A DNA stretch of 64,000 nt from Phytophthora quininea (Eukaryota > Oomycota > Peronosporomycetes > Peronosporales > Peronosporaceae): NCBI GenBank assembly GCA_011947345.1, contig JAAVTG010000614.1:434001-498000 (forward strand). Direction: 5' to 3'. The notes beneath the pieces are model-generated. The model was not told the origin of the DNA. It saw only the letters and a program-made list of their open reading frames with translations, and did not search any database. The position numbers and the translations under genes were made by a program. Position 1 is the first letter of the stretch. Each line of letters opens with the position of its first letter. Below are positions 12,079 to 22,479 of the stretch, one piece after another.

Positions 12079-14250
12079 TCATGGCCATCCGTTTGCGCTG
12101 TTTCTTGGAGGTTGTGTCGGGGAATGACGCATCGCGTATTGGTAGAGCAGCAGCAGTGTGGACGATCGGATGCCAGCGATCCGACTAGCGGCGTGGATTG
12201 TTCCGGGTTGAGCACGCTGCAGCTTCTCGCGCTCCTCGTTCGAGATCATGGGCAGCTCGGCATAGTCCACCCAGTCGGGGATCTGCACGTGCTGCTTGTT
12301 GCGAAACACTTGGATTTCTTGCTGCTGGGTGCGTAATTGTCTCGCGTATAGGCATTCGGTCTTGATGAGGTCCTTAATCTCGTCTGCCAGTGCGTCTGCG
12401 TGCTCGTAGTCAACATCTCGCCAAATCTTCTCTATGTCTTGCGGTGATACCGTCGAAAACGCCAGGATTTGAGCCGCAGTACGCTTGACACCATCACGAC
12501 TCACCTTGATCCCGTAGCGGTTCCACTCGTGCGGGTCGACGGCGAACTCTTCGAGCGCCTTTCGAGCGTACTCCATCGCCTTCTCCTTGCGTTCAAGCGC
12601 CTCCATGCGCTCGTCAGGAATCCCCGCGCCAAGCTCAAACGCCTTGCGAGTGAGGCGCAAGTCAGCATTGTCCGCACGCAAAGCAGACGAAATTCAGAGC
12701 GAGAAGTGAACATCCGATACGGCTCGGTAGTGCCCAACGAGATCAGATCGTCGATCAGTACACCCGTGAAGGCGTCGGCTCGGTCCAACACAAGCGGATC
12801 TCGCCCCATGGCAGTTAAACCTGCGTTCATACCGGCTACAATTCCTTGCGCTGCAGCTTCTTCATAACCAGTCGTGCCATTGATTTGGCCGGCAAGATAC
12901 AGTCCGGCCAGCTTCTTGGTCTCCAGCGTCGGGTGAAGCGACCGCGGGTCAACATAATCGTACTCGACAGAATAACCAGGACGGATAAGCTCCACTTTTT
13001 CGAGCCCCTTGATCGTCCTCAACAGTTCCAGCTGCAGATTTCCCGGCAGAGCTGTGCTGATCCCGTTCGGATACACAATGTGCGTGTTCAGTCCCTCCGG
13101 TTCCAGCCACAGCTGATGTCGCGACCGGTCCGCAAAGCGAATGACTTTTGTATCGATCGACGGACAGTATCTCGGGCCCACACCTTCGCCATCGCGTCCT
13201 CCATCGTATTTCGGCAGCATGTGCAAGTTGTCCCGTACGATACGATGGCTCTCTTCGTTCGTGTACGTCGCATGGCACATGATCTGCTGGTCCGCCAAAG
13301 CCACGGTTTTGTTTTCGTTCAGGAATGAAAACGGTATGGGCGGATCGTCACTGGGCTGCTCCTCCAGTCCTGTGTAGTCGATCGTGCGTCCATCAAGTCT
13401 CGGCGGCGTGCCAGTCTTCAGTCGGCCGAGCGGGAACTGCAAACGCTCCAAGGTCTGTGCCAACCCCAGAGCAGGCGGCTCTAGTCCCTTGGAATCCCTT
13501 ATGTGCCGTCCCGCCGGGATACGAATATCTGGTCCTTGGTAGATCATGCCGCGGAGAAAAGTTCCGGTGGTGAGGACCACGTGAGGTGCAGGAATTTCAC
13601 GCCCAGAGGACGTTATGACGCCTGTAATGCGCTCCTTCGAGCCGTCCACATCAGACAAACACTCTTCTAGCATCAGATCGTCCACTCCGTCCTCTACCAA
13701 CCAAAGGTTAGGCAGATCCTTTAGCGCTTGCTGCATTCCTTGTTGGTACAAATCCCGGTCCATCTGGGCTCTGGGGCCTCGCACTGCCGGGCCTTTTGCG
13801 GAATTAAGCATCCTGAATTGGATACCGGCATTGTCTGCTACCTGGCCCATGAGTCCACCCAAAGCGTCCACCTCTCGCACTAAAGTGCCTTTGCCCACAC
13901 CGCCGATAGACGGCTGCCCAACCACAACAACGTTAGCCACCTCTGAAGTAGTAGATAATGCACTTGACTGGGGCCACCTACATTGCAGGACATTTCTCCG
14001 ACCGTCGACAGCTTCTGCGTCACCAACGCCGTCCTGGCGCCTGCCAAATGCATTTAGTGAAGGGATTGCAGTCAACTTTGATCATCTAGACGATCGTACC
14101 GGTCCTGGACGCAGCCGCAGCAGCCTCACAACCGGCATGTCCGCCACCCACAACGATAACATCGAAATGGGAAGGAGCTGCAGCGCTGCTGAGCGCCCGC
14201 AGCGCCGCACGACGCGCCTGTAGCAGCACGTGAGGTCGTCGGCGCAGCAT
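12079..14250 (-). CDS. MTO1: Mitochondrial tRNA uridine-34 modification enzyme, MnmG/MTO1 type
   Basis: The FAD-dependent subunit that, with a MnmE/GTPBP3-type GTPase, modifies the wobble uridine of mitochondrial tRNAs. Exon 1 (14250-14100) encodes a basic presequence ([20 protein letters not shown]) and the FAD motif [12 protein letters not shown]. Intron 1 (14099-14041, 59 nt) and intron 2 (13981-13914, 68 nt) have GT...AG ends and keep phase across [13 protein letters not shown] / [20 protein letters not shown]. Later motifs include [34 protein letters not shown] and the C-terminal SNEEREKLQ. One frame break at the A run 12680-12682, fixed by one base, lies inside the conserved ADNADLRLT segment. 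About 681 residues, the normal length. Confidence 0.92.
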
Positions 14251-14614
14251 TGCTTTTTGAGTGGCTGTCGACGTCAGATTGGTCCGATTTATGTATGTTT
14301 GTGCTCCAAATGCAATTTGGACTAGTTTTGGTATCGAGTTGAAGTGAACTGCAACAAAGAGCTCAGCGCCTACGAAGCAAACCCCGCCGAGTATTTAGCA
14401 TGCCTCCATCGCTAGCCCGTATAGAATACATGTCAGCGTCGTCGATCACAGCGCTGCGATAAAAGTCCCGCAAGTACGTTTGAAGCCAGCGCTTGGGCGG
14501 CCTTGTGGGTGCAAGTCAGTCGCGACTCAGTCGAGAGAGCTTGACCGCACTTGGAATTTCGAACAGCAGGTCGCACTTGTCTTCTTTCCACCACCACGCA
14601 GCTTGCACAGCTCC

Positions 14615-14890
14615 ATGGTCGAAGCCTACGTGTGGGTTATCTGCGGCTTAGCGGTGCTGGTGGCAGGGTATTGCGCCTACATGTTCACCAAGATGTACCT
14701 CTACGATCGCGACCGACGAAAACGAGAAGCCGAAGGGGAAGGACCCTACAGTAGCAGCAGCGATAATGAAGATGCATACGTCGGTCTCGGGGCCTTTCGA
14801 GACAGCAAGGGGAACGACGCTGGTGGACTTGAAACGCTGAGGATCGACATCGACAAAGGAGGACGAAACAGTGCTGCAGCATCCGCTTGA
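14615..14890 (+). CDS. Small single-pass membrane protein
   Basis: Starting at MVEAYVW the protein has 91 residues: a hydrophobic segment (VWVICGLAVLVAGYCAYMF) directly at the N-terminus, a basic stop-transfer stretch (YDRDRRKREAE) and a polar acidic tail. The frame is open further upstream to 14480, but that part is polar and the membrane segment starts best at 14615. It is divergent from MTO1 across about 360 bp. No family recognised. Confidence 0.55.
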   Translation: MVEAYVWVICGLAVLVAGYCAYMFTKMYLYDRDRRKREAEGEGPYSSSSDNEDAYVGLGAFRDSKGNDAGGLETLRIDIDKGGRNSAAASA

Positions 14891-15001
14891 AGAAACAGTA
14901 CTGGCATTTCGGGTTTAATATCATAATTTGAATCTCTCCACAGTGTATCAAGCGGATGAAGTTGCTGGCACGAGGTCTTGGTAGCACCGCAGAACTCTCT
15001 G

Positions 15002-15265
15002 TCAGAACCTGGTGCGCCTCGAAGTCTCTACTGCCGTCTCGACAGCCACAGCAGCCATGATAGCCACCGCTACAATCAGCCCGCCTGTGGTCTCGACGCC
15101 TCCGTTCCACACCGACTCCGTCTGCTGGTCGTCGTCTTCGCGACTGGTGTCGTGCCACCGCCGACTGCTCGTCGCGACTGGTCTCCACCCGTTGATCCAG
15201 CAAAACACCGCCAAAGCGATGTTCAAGCTGAAGCCTACGGCCAAGTCGGTGCTCAAGTTCTCCAT
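15002..15265 (-). CDS. Small membrane protein, tandem triplet member 1
   Basis: An 87-residue protein starting MENLSTDLAVGFSLNIALAV with one N-terminal hydrophobic segment ending in FCWI, then a polar loop (SSRRWHDTSREDDDQQTE) and a second hydrophobic alanine/valine-rich segment (GLIVAVAIMAAVAVETAV). The layout M-(D/E)-hydrophobic-CWI, charged loop, Ala/Val helix is shared with the neighbour at 15481-15801. No known domain. The start is chosen because the neighbour begins at the same point; the frame is open upstream to 15355. Confidence 0.55.
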   Translation of the reverse strand: MENLSTDLAVGFSLNIALAVFCWINGWRPVATSSRRWHDTSREDDDQQTESVWNGGVETTGGLIVAVAIMAAVAVETAVETSRRTRF

Positions 15266-15480
15266 CGCCGTCGTTTGAACGTTTGGGCTGCTAGCGGTGG
15301 GCAGATTAATCTCGTCGAAACCGCTCCAAGCAGCCGTTTGAGACCGAATCGGCATGAAACACCATCGAGAAGAGCAAGAGCGCCGCGAGTATCGTCGACA
15401 GCTTCAACTCGATGCGGAACAAGTTTACTTAGATTTGAGATTTAACATTCGTCCATTTATGTAAGTTACAGACTCGACAA

Positions 15481-15801
15481 TCATGCGCTCGTTGCTCTGC
15501 ACAATGTGATGCTTCCTGCCGTGGCCGCGACCTCGGCAGCCACCGCAGCTGTGACGGCCACCGCCAGCACCACCCCACTCGCTGTTTGGAAGTCTTCGCT
15601 GCAGAGTCCGGTGCGGAAATGCCCCGGGAACGTGGCGTTGAGGTTCGTCAGCGTCGCATCCCGTCGCCCCTGCGCTTGTCGACTGCTGTCCGAGAGCTGC
15701 ACTCCCAAACTGGCAGGCGCGTCCTTGATCCAGCACAGCAGCAGCACAAGCACGTTGGAAGCTACTCCAATAGCCACGTCAGTCGCCCAAGAGTCCGCCA
15801 T
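15481..15801 (-). CDS. Small membrane protein, tandem triplet member 2
   Basis: A 106-residue protein with the same plan as its neighbour: MADSWATDVAIGVASNVLVL, then LLCWIKD, a polar loop of about 45 residues, and an alanine/valine-rich second helix (GVVLAVAVTAAVAAEVAATAG). No signal cleavage site is obvious, so a two-pass membrane hairpin is the best reading. Function unknown; likely a lineage-specific family expanded locally. Confidence 0.55.
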   Translation of the reverse strand: MADSWATDVAIGVASNVLVLLLCWIKDAPASLGVQLSDSSRQAQGRRDATLTNLNATFPGHFRTGLCSEDFQTASGVVLAVAVTAAVAAEVAATAGSITLCRATSA

Positions 15802-15960
15802 TCTGCGTAAGTTGGAGAGTGAAGAGGCTCAGTGGAATCCGAGCAGGCGCGTGGCCATGACGCGTTGTCACAAAGGACACCAAGGAGACGCGTGGCGGCG
15901 ACGAATATGAGGTAGCAATGCACACGGAGAGCGCTCTCGATGCATGAAGAAGCTTTCACA

Positions 15961-16205
15961 CTAGTCCCCACCGCCACCGTCTCCACCGCCGTCACCTCCT
16001 CCATCACCGCCGTCGCCATCCCTCCGTGATCCCCGTGGCTCCCATGAGCTGTGTGACCGAAACCAGGCTCGCCACTGGCGTCGCCACCACCTCCGTGTAG
16101 CTGACGATGCTTGTTGGATTTCCGTGAGCTCCAAATGCACGCGACTGCGAAACCGAACACGAGGCCGCCGACGAACCACTCGGCCCATAGATCCCAGGCA
16201 AGCAT
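15961..16205 (-). CDS. Small membrane protein, tandem triplet member 3, Gly/Asp-rich tail
   Basis: About 81 residues. It starts MLAWDLWAEWFVGGLVFGFA, one hydrophobic segment ending in an IWSSRKSNK basic stop, followed by a His/Gly-rich region. A break near 16018-16024, fixed by one base in a short C run, changes the tail to (GGD)n-type repeats ending GGGGD at 15961; without it the frame runs on into unrelated sequence. Order, strand and the N-terminal acidic-then-hydrophobic plan group it with the two preceding genes, although sequence similarity is weak. Confidence 0.5.
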
Positions 16206-16487
16206 TGTGGAGCGGTGAGCGCTGGAGAAGTACTTACGAAGTGCTTGTTGCGTTTTCGCACTACGAGATTCGCTGGGGAACCTCAAGTTGAGGCGGGCAA
16301 CGTCTTCGTAATGATGACGAGATTGCTCTGTACAACAAAGGTGGTGAATTATCTCGTTGACTGCATCAACAAACTGCGAGGTAGCAGCATCCCAGCATTG
16401 AGTTTGTGGCGCATGCGGTCTATTTTGTTTGTTTGCTTTGCAGACGAAAGCAACAATTCCATCATGATGAAAGCAAAAAGTTGGATT

Positions 16488-17647
16488 TTATTCATTCTTG
16501 GGTTTGTTGCTCGCTTCAATCAACGTGGGCCGCTTGTCCTCGACCACGTCCGCGCATTTGTCCTGAATATCTTCGGCTACGCCCTTGCGCAGCAACGTAA
16601 ACCCCATGACGAGGAACAAGCAATACCAGTAGACGTGCAACACGACCAGCATGCAGAGCAGCGTATTGCCTGGGTGAAGGAAGATACCCACGACGTGCGG
16701 GTTGGCCTCGGGGATCACGAAGATCGCGTTGTAAATGAGATGGAACGGGTACACATACAGCCGCGTGTAGCCCCACGATACGAGCAGCACAATGTACATG
16801 GCTCCAATCAGCGGGGTGTTGCCCGTGTCCACCACCGACTTGATGGCGTCTAAATTATAAGCACAATCAGTCCGTTAGTTGTTTTGCTGCAGAAAGAAAG
16901 AATTCGCCAAACTTACAGCCAGTCACGTCGCCAATGTCGTGTGTGAACGTCACGAGCGCTCCCATGGCCGCGTAGTTGGCAAGGTACGACCCTCCAATGA
17001 GGATAATGGTCACCAAGTGGTGCAGCAGCATCTCGATAAAGTCGTTCCGGATGGGCGAGAAGAAGAGCATGAAGAGCAGGCTGTGGAAATGGTAGCCCAG
17101 CTGCACAAAGTAGTAGTACTTGAGCGCGAATGACGGCGCGTCGTGCAGCGTCAAGTAGGCCTCGCGGATGACGCCGTTGCCTCCGAGCACTGGTGGCAGC
17201 CACTTTTCGTCCTTCATGACGTAGTAGCCGGCAATTGTGATCGCCAGGAAGTATCTAAAGATGACGAACAGCAACAAATGTTAACGTATCCTCCGACCTT
17301 CAGAGACGAGCCAAGCCCCGGGACTCACGTGAACTTGAAGAGCACGGTGGCGAAGCGGTCGACGCGGTCCTCGCGCTGGCGCTTGGAGGGGACAGCACGC
17401 GGCGGCCGAGCGGCTTGACGGCGGCCAGGAAGGCGAAGCGCAGCGCGATGATGAGGAAGGCGAAGGCGACGCCCACGAGCCACTCGCTGATGTGGGGCAT
17501 GTCCGGGTTCGTCTGGAACTCGGGGATGGCGGCGCGCATCTGTGCCACGCCGAAGAGCTCGGCCAGCACGATGGGCACCAGCAGCGCCGTCAGCGCGATC
17601 AGCACGTACTCCTTGGCGCTCAGCAGCACCTTCATCTCGGTGGCCAT
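16488..17647 (-). CDS. TLC-domain membrane protein 1 (ceramide-synthase-like)
   Basis: A 339-residue multi-pass protein with a TRAM/LAG1/CLN8 domain; the Lag-type core reads FIEMLLHHLVTIILIGGSYLANY then HDIGDVTG. Exon 1 is 17647-17329, intron 1 17328-17255 (74 nt), exon 2 17254-16917, intron 2 16916-16850 (67 nt), exon 3 16849-16488. Both introns are GT...AG and keep phase (FKFTYFLAIT; VTGYAIKSVV). One break at the G run 17388-17391 is fixed by one base. If it is a true ceramide synthase it acylates sphingoid bases in the ER, but other TLC proteins have different roles. It lies in tandem with a paralog of identical structure. Confidence 0.85.
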
Positions 17648-17830
17648 GGCTGCTCGACGGTCCGGCCACGGGGGCTGGGACGAATCTTGTTTTGGCCCCG
17701 TAATCTCAGATTGTGGATGCAGATCTGGTCGGTGCCAGATTTTAGAACGGCATTTACGGAAAAGGTCCACGAGGACGTCAACAACTTTACAAGAGGGACG
17801 GTTGACATTCAGATTACGGATGTGCTTTGC

Positions 17831-19005
17831 TCAGTCGTCCTTGGATTTCCCTGCGGCGGCTTCTACAGCTGCAGAAGACTCGCTCGAGTCCTCCACTTTG
17901 TGCTGGATGTCTTCGGCCACGCCCTTGTGCACCAGCGTGTAGCCCATGACGATGAACAGCGAGTACCAGTATACGTGCAGCACCACGAGCATGCACAGCA
18001 TGGCGTTCATTGGATGCACAAACGCGCCGATGATGTCCGGGTGCTTCAACGGCAGCTCGATCATCGAGCTGTGGATTAGGTGGAACGGGAACACGAACAG
18101 CCGAGTGTACGCCCACGACACGAGCAGCACCAAGTACATGAACACAATCAGCGGCGTCTTACCAGAGTCAACGATCGACTTGATCCCGTCTGAACAAATA
18201 AAAAGAAAGGAAAATATACGTTAGTGAACAAAACCTTTAGTACTTTTCAGGGTAATGGCACACTTACATCCCGTCACGTCGCCGAGGTCGTGCGTGAATA
18301 CGACGAGTGCGCCAAACGCCGAGTAGTTGGCCAGGTAGGAGCCGCCGATGAGGATGATCGTGGCCACATGGTGCAGCAGCATCTCGATGAAGTCGTTGCG
18401 GATCGGCGAGAAGAAGACCATGTGCAGCAGACTGTGCAGGTGGTAGCCGAGCTGCACCATGAAGTAGTATTTGAGCGCGGGGACGGCGCCTGCGACAGCG
18501 TGTCGAACGACTTGACCACTTCGCCCTTACCGCCGAGCGACGGCGGAAACCACGGCTCGTCTTTCATGACTTCGAAGCCCACGACGGAGATGGCCACAAA
18601 GTATCTGCAACAACAGCAGCAGCAATATAATCAGCAATTGCTGACTTCCTACAGTATGTTAGCCTGCTATGTTGCAACGTACAGGAGCTTGAAGAGCACC
18701 GTGGCGAAGCGCTGCACCCGCTCCTCGATGACGCGCTTCTTGGGGGACAGCACAACGCGCGCCAACGGGGCGAACAGCTTGGAAGACACGAAGCGCAGCA
18801 CGATCAGCACCAGCGACGTGGCGCCGCCCACCAGCAAGTCCGAGAGCTGCGGCATGCCCGGCGTGCCGTCCAGGAAAGCCTGGTGGTTGCGACGCTCCGT
18901 GGCCACGCCGTAGATCTCCAGCAGCAGGATGGGCACGAGCGTCAGCGTCATGGCCACCAGCACATACTCCTTGACGCTCAGCGAGACCTTCATCTCTGTG
19001 GACAT
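17831..19005 (-). CDS. TLC-domain membrane protein 2 (ceramide-synthase-like)
   Basis: Tandem paralog of the preceding gene, also 339 residues. It starts MSTEMKVSLSVKEYVL, parallel to MATEMKVLLSAKEYVL. Exon 1 is 19005-18683, intron 1 18682-18605 (78 nt), exon 2 18604-18268, intron 2 18267-18190 (78 nt), exon 3 18189-17831. Intron positions match those of the paralog (KLLYFVAI; VTGYGIKS), so the duplication came after intron gain. The TLC core is FIEMLLHHVATIILIGGSYLANY. One break at the G run 18479-18482 is fixed by one base. The end is Ala/Ser-rich and carries KSKDD. Confidence 0.85.
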
Positions 19006-19701
19006 GACTACGGACTTCGGCGGCGTCGGCGCAATCAGGCGCGGGGGCAGCGGCTCCAATGAGATTGGCGTCGCACTGACGGATGCGCGTACCTTCGTGC
19101 GACCTGCAGGTACATCTACCTTCGTGCGACATCCGATATTTGTGTGGATTTTGTGTAGGTCCACAAAACGTTGACGTTGACACAACTACCGTAGGCATTG
19201 TCCCTACTATAGTTTGCTGCATCGAGTGCTAGAAGAAAAGTAGTTTTCATGGATGAAGTTCGTGAATGATCACCTTGCAATAGCAGCACTCCACGACAAA
19301 ATTGCATTCTATTATAATGTCAGCGCTGCCATCGTGGATGAGCATGAGGCCGCCTTCCGTCCGCCTTTAAAAATCGAGTCTACTGCCGACAAGCCGCCGT
19401 CTCGCTTCGACGTCCATTGTGCGCTTCTCCTTCTTATCTTGCAACCGCGGGATGAACACGGAGACGTCTATTGCAGGAAGTGAAGACGTGCAGCGAACAC
19501 ACAACTTGTCTGCGTCTTCTCGTCGTGAACATTTCGCCAGCAGTTGCTTCCCTATTTTAACGAGCATAGAAACAAGCAAACTGGACTTCGAAGTCAGTCG
19601 TCATTCATGTGGTGCAGTCAGTTTGGTCTTCGCCGGCAACGAAGCAGACGACGTTGAGGATCGCTCACTTCTTAATCACGAGATCGAGCGACCGCCTCCC
19701 C
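19006..19701. other. Divergent intergenic region
   Basis: Lies between TLC gene 2 and the small helical protein gene. Short open frames here have no recognisable content. Probably both promoters. Confidence 0.4.
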
Positions 19702-20091
19702 ATGACGCTGACGGAGCTGCCGAGCGAAGACCCAACTGCTGCTCGCCGCGGCCGCAAACGCGTTCGCGCGGCGGCGGCTGAACCGTCGCAGTTGGACGTG
19801 GTGGTCCCGCCCATCAACGTGGACCGGGACCTGCTGCTGCAGGTCGTGCGCACCAAAGTGAGAGCGCTCATCCGCTGCCGCCGCGAGCAGGAACAGCAGG
19901 CTGGCGAGAAGACGGACGACCCGTACCAAGGCAAGTGCACCGCCGACAGGCTGGAGAAGCTGCTGCCGGTGATCGAGCAGCGGTGGCTGCAGGAGCTGCT
20001 GCGCGGCGACCAGCCCCGCTACGGCTTCGACGAGGTCGTCAAGGTGTTTCAAGATATTCTGCACGCAGAGGACCGAGAGAGCAAGCGGTGA
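19702..20091 (+). CDS. Small helical basic protein of unknown function
   Basis: A 129-residue protein starting MTLTELPSEDPTAARRGRKR. A basic N-terminal stretch (RRGRKRVRAAA) could be a nuclear signal; the rest looks helical (DRDLLLQVVRTKVRALIRCRR; LEKLLPVIEQRWLQELL; FDEVVKVFQDILHAE). The frame is open upstream to 19609, but that part is less protein-like. No domain recognised. The unbroken frame and coding-like composition support a real gene. Confidence 0.5.
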   Translation: MTLTELPSEDPTAARRGRKRVRAAAAEPSQLDVVVPPINVDRDLLLQVVRTKVRALIRCRREQEQQAGEKTDDPYQGKCTADRLEKLLPVIEQRWLQELLRGDQPRYGFDEVVKVFQDILHAEDRESKR

Positions 20092-20223
20092 TAGCTGATA
20101 GGACGGTCAGGAACAAGACAAAATGTACTCTTCTTGTCAACTCCAGTCGATGCTGCCACCATCTAATAGAGCAGACGAGAAGGTCTCGTGTATGAGTGAT
20201 CAAGATGTTGCTAAGACTGGAGT

Positions 20224-21286
20224 TTAGCACACGGAATGCGGCGGTTCGTTGCCGTGGACGCCTGCTAGCAGGTTCTCCACAGCAATCTCTGCCATCAGCT
20301 GACGAGTCTTGGTCGACGCCGAGCCGACATGCGGCAGAACGACGCAGTTTTCGAGCAAGAAGAGCGGGTGCGACGGAGGCAACGGCTCAGGAGTGGTGGC
20401 GTCCAGTCCAGCGGCAGCGATCGCCTTGCTGCGGAGGGCCTCGACCAGTGCGTCTTGGTCCACCAACTCGCCTCGACCAGTGTTGATCAACACCGCACTC
20501 GACTTCATCAACTGCAGTTCTTCGGCACCGATGCAGCCGTGGGTCGCCTCCGTCAGTGGCTGGTGCAGACTCACCACGTCGCTGCGGCGCAGGAGCGTCT
20601 TCATGTCCACGTACTCCACGCTGCTGACGTCGCCACCGAGCGACTGAACGACGTCGGGCTTCTCTCGAGGACCCGTGTAGAGGATCTTACAGTTGAAGCC
20701 GTTCTTGAGCATGCGCGCGTAGGTGGCTCCGATCCGACCGAGGCCGACGACGCCGACGGTGCATCCCGTGATGTCGGACCCGCAGTACTGGAACGGCTGC
20801 CAGACCCCCACTCTCCATTGCGCGCACTAGCCGCGCACTCGAGCAGTCGGCGCTTGGTCGCGAAGGTCAAAGCCACCGCTGTCTCTGCAGTCGACACGTC
20901 CAAAACTCCAGGGGTGTACCCCACGCGCACGTTCCGGGCCTTGCAAGCGTCGATGTCAATGTGGTTGTAGCCCACCGACATGGTGGACACAACCCGAAGC
21001 GAAGGGCCGGCAGCATCTAGCACCTCAGCGTCCACCTTATCTGTCAGTAGACAGAACAACCCCGAGCATCCCTTGACACTGCGAAGCAGCTCTTGACGTG
21101 AGATGCAGGTCTGCTCGGAGCCAAAGGCGTCGATGGTCACTTGGCTGCTCGTCAGCCGTTGGCGGACTTGCTCTGGGGTGAGACACGAGTCCTGGTTAGC
21201 ACAGCGACAGTCGGCACTAAGACAACGAGCACCTCACCGATGGCGTAGGGCACATTCCGCGAGAAGAAGACCTTGAGCGGCGGCAT
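20224..21286 (-). CDS. D-2-hydroxyacid dehydrogenase (glyoxylate/hydroxypyruvate reductase type), copy 1
   Basis: Exon 1 (21286-21233) encodes MPPLKVFFSRNVPYAIGE; intron 21232-21171 (62 nt, GT...AG); exon 2 21170-20224. About 333 residues. The NAD-binding motif is VGVVGLGRIG; catalytic Arg lies in NTGRGELVD, Glu in TTPEPLPP, His in LPHVGSAS. The family reduces glyoxylate or hydroxypyruvate with NAD(P)H in the cytosol or an organelle. One break at the C run 20805-20809, between NGEWG and VWQPFQYCG, needs one base; the inverted copy has the same break. It shares a 139-bp intergenic region with copy 2. Confidence 0.88.
20405..20876 (-). repeat. Near-identical inverted tract, arm 1 (pairs with 21827-22298)
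   Basis: Read base by base, 472 nt match the complement of 21827-22298 with three substitutions, all in the part encoding the C-terminal third. Outside the tract the two genes diverge clearly. See the gene-conversion finding. Confidence 0.9.
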
Positions 21287-21425
21287 GAGGATCCGAACGA
21301 GGGGAATGATCTGCAGCACCTAAGTGGCTAAAATGTAATCAGCGCCGATTAGATGAGCGTCGATCGACGAGCTCTTCGAGCGATGGCTAGCCTTCCATTC
21401 CGACATCTCCGTGCTGACCAACGCC
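21287..21425. promoter_or_regulatory. 139-bp bidirectional promoter between dehydrogenase copies
   Basis: The two start codons are at 21286 (minus) and 21426 (plus). Both promoters must fit in 139 bp or overlap the coding ends. No clear INR/FPR pair was found by eye. Confidence 0.6.
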
Positions 21426-22479
21426 ATGCCTTCGAGTGCCCCCGCAAAGGTTTTCTTCACGCGCAATTGGCCGTACGCCATCGGTGAGGAAGTTGTGGGC
21501 GGACGTCTCTACCGGCTATTTGACTTTGACTTGCTTGTATAGAGCTCCTTCGCAAGCGCATCGGCAACTCTAGCTCCATCGTCATCGACGCGTTCGAGTC
21601 TGAGGACGCTTGCATCTCAAAGGAAGAGTTGCTGCGTCGCGTCAAGGGCTGCGCTGGCATTTTCTGCTTGTACACGGACACCATCGACAAGGAGCTGCTG
21701 GACGCCGCTGGGTCTTCGACGACGTCGGTGGGCTACAACCACATTGACGTGGAGACGTGCAAGGCTCGTAACATCCGTGTAGGCCACACCCCAGGAGTGC
21801 TGGACGTTGCTGTGGCCGAACTTGCAGTGGCTTTGACCTTCGCGACCAAGCGCCGACTGCTCGAGTGCGCGGCTAGTGCGCGCAATGGAGAGTGGGGGTC
21901 TGGCAGCCGTTCCAGTACTGCGGGTCCGACATCACGGGATGCACCGTCGGCGTCGTCGGCCTCGGTCGGATCGGAGCCACCTACGCGCGCATGCTCAAGA
22001 ACGGCTTCAACTGTAAGATCCTCTACACGGGTCCTCGAGAGAAGCCCGACGTCGTTCAGTCGCTCGGTGGCGACGTCAGCAGCGTGGAGTACGTGGACAT
22101 GAAGACGCTCCTGCGCCGCAGCGACGTGGTGAGTCTGCACCAGCCACTGACGGAGGCGACCCGCGGCTGCATCGGTGCCGAGGAACTGCAGTTGATGAAG
22201 TCGAGTGCGGTGTTGATCAACACTGGTCGAGGCGAGTTGGTGGACCAAGACGCACTGGTCGAGGCCCTCCGCAGCAAGGCGATCGCCGCCGCTGGACTAG
22301 ATGTGACGACGCCAGAACCATTGTCTCCGACACACCCACTCTTCTCGCTGCAAAATTGTGTTGTGATGCCGCATATTGGGTCGGCCACTGTCAAAACTCG
22401 ACAGGCTATGGCTGACATCGCCGTCGCGAATCTTGTTGCCGGTGTGCAAGGCGAGAATCTTCCTCATGGCGTGTGCTAA
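21426..22479 (+). CDS. D-2-hydroxyacid dehydrogenase, copy 2
   Basis: Starts MPSSAPAKVFFTRNWPYAIGE. A short intron is proposed at 21495-21544 (50 nt, GT...AG), because the frame otherwise stops before LLRKRIGN; the exact borders are uncertain. NAD motif VGVVGLGRIG, catalytic Arg in NTGRGELVD, Glu in TTPEPLSP, His in MPHIGSAT are all present. Compared with copy 1 it lacks four residues between LDAAG and SVGYNHID, a strand of the catalytic domain. It carries the same frame break, here at the G run 21894-21898. The divergent 3' end (PTHPLFSLQNCVVMPHIGS) shows it is an old duplicate with a recently homogenised middle. Confidence 0.85.
21827..22298 (+). repeat. Near-identical inverted tract, arm 2 (pairs with 20405-20876)
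   Basis: 472 nt, the same length as the other arm, with three substitutions by direct reading. The flanks on both sides differ. Confidence 0.9.

Noticed and set aside
16205..16853. 212-codon plus-strand frame over TLC gene 1
   Set aside because: Antisense shadow of exon 3 of the TLC gene; the minus-strand reading has clear membrane segments and splice sites.
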